Assembly (NCBI RefSeq): GCF_000317105.1
Contig: NC_019693.1
Coordinates: 4,403,227 to 4,467,226 of the forward strand
Source: Oscillatoria acuminata PCC 6304
GTDB taxonomy: Bacteria > Cyanobacteriota > Cyanobacteriia > Cyanobacteriales > Laspinemataceae
DNA length: 64,000 nucleotides
Reading direction: 5' to 3'
The position numbers were made by a program, and so were the translations under genes. This document shows, piece by piece, positions 57,432-64,000 of this stretch (within the stretch, counting starts at the first letter, position 1; each line of letters begins with the position of its first letter). Under the pieces are notes generated by a model. That model had not been told where the DNA came from. It made no database searches and saw nothing but the letters and a program-made list of their open reading frames with translations.

Positions 57432-58715
57432 ATGAATAGACTGTTCTTTGATTTTGGTAAACCGCTAGGGGCGATCGCCACTGCTATCTTAGCTTGGACA
57501 TTAGTCACCTCTGTTCCAGTCCAAAGTCGTAGCCTTTCCCATTCATCTACTTCCCCGAATCAGACTACCTCCTTGACAAACCTGGATGAAACGACCAGCA
57601 TTTATACTCCCTTTGCCTTTAAACTATTTTCCACAATTCAGCAGCAGCAAAGTCAGGAAAATATTTTTATTTCCCCCGCCAGCATTACCAATGCCTTAGC
57701 CATGACCTATAATGGGGCGGATGGCACTACTCAAATGGCGATCGCAGAAGCCTTAGAAATTCAAGGCATGAGTTTAGAAGACTTTAACCAAGCAAATGCT
57801 GCAATCAAAACCTTACTATCTGAGGAATATGAGGCGGTAGAAATAAATATTGCCAATTCTCTGTGGCTGAATCAAACTGCATCGTTTCTCCCCAATTTTC
57901 TGCAACGAGTCACTGAGTTTTATCAAGCCCAACTGAACCGATTAGACTTTACCAGTCCGACGGCGACTGATGAAATTAATGCCTGGGTCCGAGAACAAAC
58001 CAACGATAAAATCCCAAAAATTATTGATGAAATTAATGCCAATGATATTCTTTACTTGATGAATGCAATCTATTTTAAAGGCACTTGGACCGAAGCATTT
58101 TCAGAAGAATTGACGGAAGAAAAGCCTTTTCGACGCATGGATGGAACAACTCAGCCCCATCCTTTTATGTTGCAAATTGGGAATTATTTGTATTTAGAAA
58201 ATTCCGAGGTTCAGGCGATCAGTCTTCCTTATGGAAATGGGCAATTTAGTCTGTATGTCTTGTTGCCTCGGGAGACTGCTAACCTAGACGAGTTTTATCA
58301 GGGGTTGAATGCCGAACAATGGGACGACTGGATTCAGGCAATGCGACTGCAAGACGGAGTAATCCAATTACCCCGATTTGAGTTGGAATATAGTATTGCC
58401 TTAAACGATACCCTTGAACAGATCGGGATGGGAATTGCTTTCTCTCCCAATCAAGCCGATTTCTCGAAGATGACTACAGAGAATGTTCATATTTCTGCGG
58501 TTCAACACAAAACTTTTTTAGAAGTGAATGAAGAAGGGACAGAAGCAGCGGCTGTAACTTCTGTGGGAGTCACTAGGGTCAGTCTTGATGAAAGGCCGGA
58601 ACCGGAACTATTTTCCATGATTGTCGATCGCCCGTTTTTTATGGCAATTCGTGATAACCGCACTCAAACTATTTTGTTCATGGGTTCAATTGTCGATCCA
58701 CCCCCTTCCAATTAG
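57432..58715 (+). CDS. Serpin-family protease inhibitor 2
   Basis: The 427-residue protein has a signal-like N-terminus (LGAIATAILAWTLVTSVPVQS) and a full serpin fold: FISPASITNALAMTYNGADG, ANSLWLNQTASF, YLMNAIYFKGTW, and IVDRPFFMAIRDNRTQTILFMGSIVDPP. The reactive-loop region EVNEEGTEAAAVTSVGVTRVS has the canonical small-residue hinge, so it is probably inhibitory. Export is inferred from the N-terminus, so the target would be an extracytoplasmic protease. It follows the decayed copy by about 120 bases and ends at a bidirectional palindrome. Confidence 0.92.
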   Translation: MNRLFFDFGKPLGAIATAILAWTLVTSVPVQSRSLSHSSTSPNQTTSLTNLDETTSIYTPFAFKLFSTIQQQQSQENIFISPASITNALAMTYNGADGTTQMAIAEALEIQGMSLEDFNQANAAIKTLLSEEYEAVEINIANSLWLNQTASFLPNFLQRVTEFYQAQLNRLDFTSPTATDEINAWVREQTNDKIPKIIDEINANDILYLMNAIYFKGTWTEAFSEELTEEKPFRRMDGTTQPHPFMLQIGNYLYLENSEVQAISLPYGNGQFSLYVLLPRETANLDEFYQGLNAEQWDDWIQAMRLQDGVIQLPRFELEYSIALNDTLEQIGMGIAFSPNQADFSKMTTENVHISAVQHKTFLEVNEEGTEAAAVTSVGVTRVSLDERPEPELFSMIVDRPFFMAIRDNRTQTILFMGSIVDPPPSN

Positions 58716-58724
58716 TTGTCTTCT

Positions 58725-58758
58725 AGTTCGTAGTAACGACGTCACGTTACTACGAACT
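58725..58758. repeat. 14-bp inverted repeat between convergent genes
   Basis: Arms AGTTCGTAGTAACG (58725-58738) and CGTTACTACGAACT (58745-58758) are perfect with a 6-base loop. It sits between the ends of the serpin 2 gene and the minus-strand lipoprotein, so it may terminate both transcripts. It is also one of the interspersed palindrome families. Confidence 0.7.
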
Positions 58759-58767
58759 TTGATAACA

Positions 58768-59379
58768 TTAACGAGAGTTGGTTAGAGGTTCGATGTAGTT
58801 GGTATTGGCGCGAATAAAACAATTGCTGGTTTGTTCGGGTCCGTTGCTACTTTCTACAAACATCCAGGGTTGATTGTTGGCATCAAAGGTTAAGACAAAT
58901 CCACCGGGAGAGAGGGCCGCTTGGAAGGTGGAATCGGGGGGTAATGTTCCTGTTACGGGCCAACTACCGATATCTAAGGCCCCGGCAGAGGGAGTCCAGA
59001 CTTGATCAATGGTTCGATCGCCCATGCGACAGTTCAACCCATTGGGGTCCGGGTCTACCACTCGCCAATTAATATGGTTAGATTTACCTGTATAATCCCC
59101 TTGGGCATTGGTTTGAGGTAAAACCGATGAGGCGACTGGAGGCATTTCATCCGGTGTGTCGCTGCCGCGATCGTCCTGGATGGGGGGTGAGTTGGGGTTG
59201 ACTACTGGAGATTGGGGGGATTGGGGGGATTGGGGAGATTGGGAGGATTGGGGGGATGTCGTACAACTTAGGGTAGTTAGGGTGACGATCGCCAATAAAA
59301 GCGGTAACCCTAGGGACTTAAATCTACTCCGATTGTTACCCGATTGAGTCAGAGTTTTCCACAAATAATCCAAATACAT
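58768..59379 (-). CDS. Lipoprotein of unknown function with SPQ repeats
   Basis: The 203-residue protein has a hydrophobic segment and lipobox (TLTTLSC) near residue 39, so lipid attachment is expected. It is followed by SPQ-type repeats (SPQSSQSPQSPQ) as a flexible linker. The folded part (about 85-203) is beta-rich with three cysteines (LNCRMG, SNCFIR). It resembles small SH3-like periplasmic proteins only in general form. I do not recognise the family. Confidence 0.75.
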   Translation of the reverse strand: MYLDYLWKTLTQSGNNRSRFKSLGLPLLLAIVTLTTLSCTTSPQSSQSPQSPQSPQSPVVNPNSPPIQDDRGSDTPDEMPPVASSVLPQTNAQGDYTGKSNHINWRVVDPDPNGLNCRMGDRTIDQVWTPSAGALDIGSWPVTGTLPPDSTFQAALSPGGFVLTFDANNQPWMFVESSNGPEQTSNCFIRANTNYIEPLTNSR

Positions 59380-59496
59380 AACGTTCCGCTTCTCAATGCT
59401 AAATCAGTGAATAGTTCAATTTTCTGTTCGTCAGACTTAATTCGGGATATCCTGATTCCGGACTCTAATTTCTGGCCAGAATAATCCACCTAAAAT

Positions 59497-60210
59497 CTAG
59501 TCGGGGCCTGATGATGGGGACGATTCACCCCCGGACCCAAAGCGATACCCTTTGCCATAAACCGTATGAATTAATGGCACCTCCCCTGGGGCTTCAATTT
59601 TGCGCCGGAGGAGGCGAATTTGGGCGGCGAGGACGTTGCTGCTGGGTTTTTCCCCGGTAGGCCACAAATGTTGATAAATTTCGCTATGGGTGAGTAATTG
59701 TCCGCTGTGGCGCATAAAATAGGCCAGGAGGGTACTTTCTTTTTCCGAAAGTTCGATGGTGCGCCCGCCTCGGTATGCTAACTGGTTTTCGCGGTCGAGT
59801 TCCAGGTCATCCCGGTGGAGATGAGTCTCCGGGTCCGGAGTTTTTTGGGTGATCGATCGCCGCAGTTGTGCTCGCACTCTTGCTAATAATTCTAGCAATT
59901 CAAAGGGTTTTACTAGATAATCATCGGCCCCAGCATCAAGTCCTTGAACGCGATCGTCTAAGGTATCTTTTGCCGTCAGAAATAGAACCGGCGTCACATC
60001 CCCTTGACGGCGAATTTCCTGACAAATCGCTAATCCGGATTGGTGGGGTAACATCCAATCTAAAATCAGCAAGTCATATCCCCCTTGTCGCGCTAATTCG
60101 GCCCCGGTTGCGCCATCGGAGGCGACTTCTACTTGATATCCTTCCCGCGTCAGAACCCGAGTTAGGGGTTCGGTGAGTTGGACTTCATCATCTACTAAAA
60201 GAATTCGCAT
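59497..60210 (-). CDS. rppA: OmpR/PhoB-family response regulator, RppA-like
   Basis: The 237-residue regulator has a receiver domain with acceptor Asp51 (YDLLILDWMLP) and conserved Lys near 101 (YLVKPF). A winged-helix DNA-binding domain follows (about 135-225; SEKESTLLAYFMRHSGQLL and HTVYGKGYRF). It strongly resembles cyanobacterial RppA, which responds to plastoquinone redox state or nickel via kinase RppB. No kinase gene is adjacent, so its partner must be elsewhere. Confidence 0.88.
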   Translation of the reverse strand: MRILLVDDEVQLTEPLTRVLTREGYQVEVASDGATGAELARQGGYDLLILDWMLPHQSGLAICQEIRRQGDVTPVLFLTAKDTLDDRVQGLDAGADDYLVKPFELLELLARVRAQLRRSITQKTPDPETHLHRDDLELDRENQLAYRGGRTIELSEKESTLLAYFMRHSGQLLTHSEIYQHLWPTGEKPSSNVLAAQIRLLRRKIEAPGEVPLIHTVYGKGYRFGSGGESSPSSGPD

Positions 60211-60333
60211 AGGTATGATTGGTGAGGGTTGAAGGTTAGAAACGAGGGTCAGAATCCCGGTTTGTTGTCCCCGATTCTAAATCTTGTCCCCATTCCCCAG
60301 TAAAATCTAAAACCGATATTCTCATTTTGTCTT

Positions 60334-60978
60334 ATGCTGACCGTCGCTTTACCGAAAGGATCGTTGTTAACCGATAGCATCCGACTGTTGCAGTCGGTGG
60401 GATTGGATTTTAGTGCATTTCTGGATTCGTCGAATCGACAGTTGCAAATTTTAGACCCGACGGGGACCGCCAGGGCGCTGTTAGTCAGGACCCATGATGT
60501 GCCGGTTTATGTGGAGTACGGTCAAGCGCAGTTGGGGGTTGCCGGTTATGATGTATTGCGGGAAAAACAGCCGCGAGTGGCCCAGGTCCTGGATTTGGGA
60601 TTTGGTCACTGTCGGTTATCCGTGGCGGTGAAGGAGTCGAGTCCCTACCGGCGATCGCTGGATTTACCGGCCCACGGACGAGTTGCCAGTAAGTTTGTCC
60701 ATTGTGCCCGGGAATACTTTCAACGGTTGGATTTGCCGGTGGAAATCGTTCCCCTGTCGGGTTCTGTGGAACTGGGACCGATTACGGGGATGTCCGAGGC
60801 GATCGTGGATTTGGTCTCCACAGGACGGACTCTCAAGGAAAATGGCCTGATTGAAATGGAAGTGTTATTTCAAAGTTCGGCGAGATTGATTGCCCATCCC
60901 ATTAGTTATCGTCTGAATACCGATGGCATCTGCGATCGCATTGCTGCAATCCGCGAAATGACCACAACCGCAGTGTAA
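60334..60978 (+). CDS. hisG: ATP phosphoribosyltransferase, short form
   Basis: HisG starts histidine biosynthesis from ATP and PRPP. At 214 residues it is the short form, which lacks the C-terminal regulatory domain and needs HisZ. The PRPP-binding motif [18 protein letters not shown] and the start [15 protein letters not shown] are clear. No hisZ is in the window. It is divergent from rppA by about 120 bases. Confidence 0.95.
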   Translation: MLTVALPKGSLLTDSIRLLQSVGLDFSAFLDSSNRQLQILDPTGTARALLVRTHDVPVYVEYGQAQLGVAGYDVLREKQPRVAQVLDLGFGHCRLSVAVKESSPYRRSLDLPAHGRVASKFVHCAREYFQRLDLPVEIVPLSGSVELGPITGMSEAIVDLVSTGRTLKENGLIEMEVLFQSSARLIAHPISYRLNTDGICDRIAAIREMTTTAV

Positions 60979-61063
60979 TCCCGGGGGTCCCCAGGGGCGA
61001 TCGCCTCGGGGGTTGCGCTAGAGTGGGATGACATCTGTTTTCCATTGTCCATAAGGTTTATCG

Positions 61064-62938
61064 ATGACTCGCTTATCCCCGCCCCCAACTCCCGAAGAAG
61101 GTCGATCGCGCCGTCGCGAAAATGATTGGCGCTTATTTCTGCGTTTGGTGCCTTATGCCCGTCGCAGTGGTCGTCTGTTGGGGATTTCCCTCATCTTATT
61201 AGTCCCCTTAGCTTTTGCAGGTGCCGTCCAACCGATTATTATCGGACAGGCGATTTCCCTGATCCGGGGCGAACCCATTAATCTCCAGTTTTTGGCAACC
61301 CTGACCCTCCCACAAGGTTTAAATCTTCTCTCGGGGTTACTCTTGTTGACGATTACCCTGCGATTTGCCTTACAAGCCATTCAGTCCTATTTTGTTCAGG
61401 AAGTGGGACAAAAAATCACGGCGGATATTCGTAATGATTTGTTCGATCATGTCACCTCTTTGGCGGTCCGGTTTTTCGATCGCACTCCTGTCGGACGCTT
61501 GATTACCCGCCTGACTAGCGATGTAGAAGCCCTCGGCGAGGTATTTTCCACGGGTGCAATTGGCGTAATTACCGACTTATTTTCGATTGCGATCGTCTTA
61601 ATCATCATGTTCTATCGGCAATGGCAACTAGCACTCCTGCTGTTGCTGATGCTGATTCCCATCGCTTCCTTAATTATTTATTTCCAACAGCAATATCGCC
61701 AAGAAAACTATAAAGCGCGAGAAGAACTCTCCTCCCTCAACTCTAAGTTACAAGAAAATATTGTCGGCGTGGGCGTGGTCCAAATCTTTCGCCGGGAAGC
61801 CTTTAATGCAGAAATCTTCCGGGTGAATAACCAGCGTTATATTAAAGCCGTTGACAAAACCATTTTTTATGATTCTGCCGTTTCTGCAACCTTGGAATGG
61901 ATTGCCTTTGTGGCGATCGCCGGAGTCTTGTGGTTAGGCGGCCAACTCGTCCTCGGTGATAGCATGACAGTCGGGAGATTAGCTGAGTTTATCCTATTTT
62001 CCCAGCGCTTATTTGACCCCCTGCGCCAATTTGCCGATAAATTCACCGCCATTCAAGCTGGATTTACCGCCATTGAACGGATTAGCGATATCTTTAACGA
62101 AACCATCGAAATTCGCGATCCTGATGTCAAAGAACGGGCAGTGGGTGCCCCGTGGCAAGGTGCAGCCCCAGAGAACAATTCTGTGGCGATCGCCGACTCC
62201 AACCCTCATGCCGGAGAAATTCGCTTCCAGAACGTTTCCTTTGCCTATAAAAATGATGAATATGTTCTCAAGAACCTCGACTTTACCATCAAACCCGGTG
62301 AAAAAGTCGCCCTAGTCGGTCCTACCGGGGCGGGAAAAAGTTCGATTGTCCGGTTGTTGTGTCGGCTGTACGAAGCGAGTCAAGGTCAAATTCTCGTCGA
62401 TGGCGTCAATGTTCGAGATATGCGCCAAGCTGAATTACGCCAACATATCGGTGTAATTTTGCAGGATGGATTTTTGTTTGCGGGGGATGTTAAAAGTAAT
62501 ATCAGCCTGGGAGAAACCTATACCCTAGCTGAGATTCAATCTGCTGCAGAACGAACCAATGTAGCCAGTTTTATTGAGGATTTACCCCAAGGCTACAATA
62601 CCCAATTGCGGGAACGGGGGACTAATTTATCCGGGGGACAAAAGCAACTGTTAGCTTTTGCCAGGGCGGCGATTCGCAATCCGAAAATTTTAGTGCTAGA
62701 TGAAGCAACCGCTAGTTTAGATGTGGGAACGGAGTCCTTAATTCAAGATGCCTTAGACCATTTATTACAGGACCGCACAGCGATTATTATCGCCCACCGT
62801 CTCTCGACCATTAAAAATGTCGATCGCATTCTCGTGCTCAAGCAAGGGCAACTGGTGGAACAAGGCAGTCACGAGGAATTGTTACAACAAGGTGGACTCT
62901 ATGCCGGGTTATATCAGTTACAGATGTTAGGAAAGTAA
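61064..62938 (+). CDS. ABC exporter, fused permease and ATPase
   Basis: The 624-residue half transporter has six helices and a nucleotide-binding domain with Walker A GPTGAGKSS, signature LSGGQKQLLAFARA and Walker B ILVLDEATASLD. It functions as a homo- or heterodimer. The substrate is unknown; lipid or drug export is usual. A terminator 170 bases downstream (63106) ends the transcript. It starts 85 bases after hisG on the same strand, so read-through from hisG is possible. Confidence 0.92.
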   Translation: MTRLSPPPTPEEGRSRRRENDWRLFLRLVPYARRSGRLLGISLILLVPLAFAGAVQPIIIGQAISLIRGEPINLQFLATLTLPQGLNLLSGLLLLTITLRFALQAIQSYFVQEVGQKITADIRNDLFDHVTSLAVRFFDRTPVGRLITRLTSDVEALGEVFSTGAIGVITDLFSIAIVLIIMFYRQWQLALLLLLMLIPIASLIIYFQQQYRQENYKAREELSSLNSKLQENIVGVGVVQIFRREAFNAEIFRVNNQRYIKAVDKTIFYDSAVSATLEWIAFVAIAGVLWLGGQLVLGDSMTVGRLAEFILFSQRLFDPLRQFADKFTAIQAGFTAIERISDIFNETIEIRDPDVKERAVGAPWQGAAPENNSVAIADSNPHAGEIRFQNVSFAYKNDEYVLKNLDFTIKPGEKVALVGPTGAGKSSIVRLLCRLYEASQGQILVDGVNVRDMRQAELRQHIGVILQDGFLFAGDVKSNISLGETYTLAEIQSAAERTNVASFIEDLPQGYNTQLRERGTNLSGGQKQLLAFARAAIRNPKILVLDEATASLDVGTESLIQDALDHLLQDRTAIIIAHRLSTIKNVDRILVLKQGQLVEQGSHEELLQQGGLYAGLYQLQMLGK

Positions 62939-62982
62939 TGTTCGTCGTAACGCACGATTTACGCCAATTTTGAGAATTCACT

Positions 62983-63023
62983 GTAAATGTAGAGGCGAAA
63001 AAGCGAATCGCCTCTACATTTAC
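62983..63023. repeat. 16-bp inverted repeat, interspersed palindrome
   Basis: Arms GTAAATGTAGAGGCGA (62983-62998) and TCGCCTCTACATTTAC (63008-63023) are perfect with a 9-base loop. It belongs to a common cyanobacterial palindrome class (TAGAGGCGA...TCGCCTCTA). Confidence 0.7.
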
Positions 63024-63105
63024 GGTAAAGAGGGATTGATTTTGAGGGGAAGGCTTATATATATATTGCGGCACAGATTTCCATGATACTAATATACACA
63101 AAACA

Positions 63106-63139
63106 CGATCGCCTGTCAAGAGGCGATCGCCTTTTTTTT
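63106..63139 (+). terminator. Rho-independent terminator after the ABC exporter
   Basis: Arms CGATCGCCT (63106-63114) and AGGCGATCG (63121-63129) with loop GTCAAG are followed by CC and eight T residues. It ends the exporter transcript. The arms overlap a HIP1 octamer. Confidence 0.85.
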
Positions 63140-63200
63140 GTGAGTTAGCTCAAGATTAGTATAATCTAGTGCAACTCCGTTGGACGTTTAGGGCAATCGG

Positions 63201-64000
63201 TCAAGCCTGGACTTCCTGTAACAAGGCTTGGAATCGGAGGTCATGGCGAATCGAGTCCCAGGTTCCATCTAGGCGAGTCCGTTCTTGACATTGGTCTGGG
63301 GCTTGGGAAATATAAGCGTGCAGATGTTCGATCGCCCGTTCAATTTGACCCAGGAGGAGATGACAGGTGGCCTTGGCATAATGGACTTCGGGAAAATCCG
63401 CCTCAATATCCAGGGCCTCGGCGTAGTTGGCGATCGCCTTTTCATACCGCCCAAAGCGTTGCCAGGTTTCGCCGCGTCGGTACCAGGCCCAGCGATCGTT
63501 CGGACGCAGGTCTAAGGCATGGTCATAACTATCTAGCGCTTCTTCATAGCGATTATGTTTTGCTAAAACTTCCCCGCGACGATACCAGGCCCAATAGTCA
63601 TCCCGGCGTTCTTTGAGGGCCTGGTCAAAGCTGGCGACTGCCTCCTCAACCTGTCCGAGTTCCCCTAACGCTTTACCCCGTTGATACCAGGCCCAATAGT
63701 CCCGTGATCGCAATTCTAGGGCTTTATCGTAATTGGCAATGGCCTCTTCATGACAGTTTGTATGTCTTAAGGCATTCCCCCGACGATACCAGGCCCAATA
63801 ATCATTGGGTTTGCTTTCCAATGCCTGATCATAAGAAGCGACGGCCTCTTGATACCGCTGGAGGACCGCCAGTGCATTGGCCCGTTCATAACAGGCCCAA
63901 TAATCATGGGGTCGGATTTCCAGGGCCTGGTTATAACTGGCGATCGCCTCTTCATACCGTTTCGAGTCATGGAGAACGCTGGCCCGCTTATACCACTCTT
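63201..64000 (-). CDS. TPR-repeat protein, N-terminus outside the window
   Basis: The frame is open to the right edge, so the N-terminus is missing. The visible part is a series of 34-residue TPR units marked by DYWAWYRRG (or WAWYQRG). There are at least six, each with E-E-A-x-x-x-Y-D-x-A-L. The C-terminal 60 residues are a helical cap (LLGQIERAIEHLHAYIS). The repeats are unusually uniform, typical of cyanobacterial TPR scaffold proteins. The partner is unknown. An apparent start near 63821 is only an internal TTG. Confidence 0.88.
   Translation of the reverse strand, partial: EWYKRASVLHDSKRYEEAIASYNQALEIRPHDYWACYERANALAVLQRYQEAVASYDQALESKPNDYWAWYRRGNALRHTNCHEEAIANYDKALELRSRDYWAWYQRGKALGELGQVEEAVASFDQALKERRDDYWAWYRRGEVLAKHNRYEEALDSYDHALDLRPNDRWAWYRRGETWQRFGRYEKAIANYAEALDIEADFPEVHYAKATCHLLLGQIERAIEHLHAYISQAPDQCQERTRLDGTWDSIRHDLRFQALLQEVQA

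Noticed and set aside
1-64000. Search for phage, restriction-modification or other defence genes
   Set aside because: No integrase, toxin-antitoxin pair, methyltransferase-nuclease pair or CBASS-like set was recognised; GGDEF proteins here fit ordinary signalling.

Overview
The window looks like chromosome of a filamentous cyanobacterium, probably Oscillatoriales-like. That is inferred from abundant HIP1 octamers (GCGATCGC), very large hybrid sensor kinases with GAF and PAS domains, a carotene-isomerase-like oxidoreductase, pentapeptide-repeat and WAWYRRG-type TPR proteins, an RppA-type regulator, and many short palindromic interspersed repeats. No rRNA, tRNA or CRISPR array was recognised.

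Region 1 (1-19.3 kb) is signalling and housekeeping. It holds a 5'-truncated hybrid histidine kinase coupled by a 4-base overlap to a REC-GGDEF-EAL protein. Next comes an HNH-type group II intron sitting inside an inverted repeat between convergent genes, then two peroxiredoxin-family genes. After these are a 272-bp inverted-repeat element, a small exported protein, a CHASE4-like/HAMP/PAS/GAF hybrid kinase with two receivers and an Hpt domain, a CrtISO-like oxidoreductase, a pentapeptide-repeat protein and an unrecognised acidic protein.

Region 2 (19.3-25.2 kb) is A+T-rich. It has a strong sigma70-like promoter driving a candidate structured RNA, an orphan ParB with a 24-bp palindrome in its reading frame, and three exported proteins (a beta-barrel-like protein and two small ones) placed directly before the polysaccharide locus.

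Region 3 (25.2-53.6 kb) is a Wzy-type exopolysaccharide/O-antigen locus. It contains a Wzc-like tyrosine autokinase, nucleotide-sugar enzymes, at least six glycosyltransferases, an asparagine-synthase-like amidotransferase, a polytopic membrane protein (possible polymerase), a WecA/TagO-like initiating transferase, and a UDP-sugar dehydrogenase and epimerase at the end. Its core is a tightly coupled seven-gene operon (32.0-38.3 kb) that should make a CDP-linked, C-methylated 6-deoxy sugar. The Wzx flippase after that operon is broken at about codon 11 by an IS1634-type element with a 6-bp target duplication, and most of the gene is missing. A PglK-like ABC transporter upstream could substitute for it.

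Region 4 (54-64 kb) holds a glutathione S-transferase, a metallophosphoesterase, two complete serpins with a decayed third serpin between them, a lipoprotein, an orphan RppA-like regulator, short-form HisG, an ABC exporter with a clear terminator, and a TPR protein running off the right edge.
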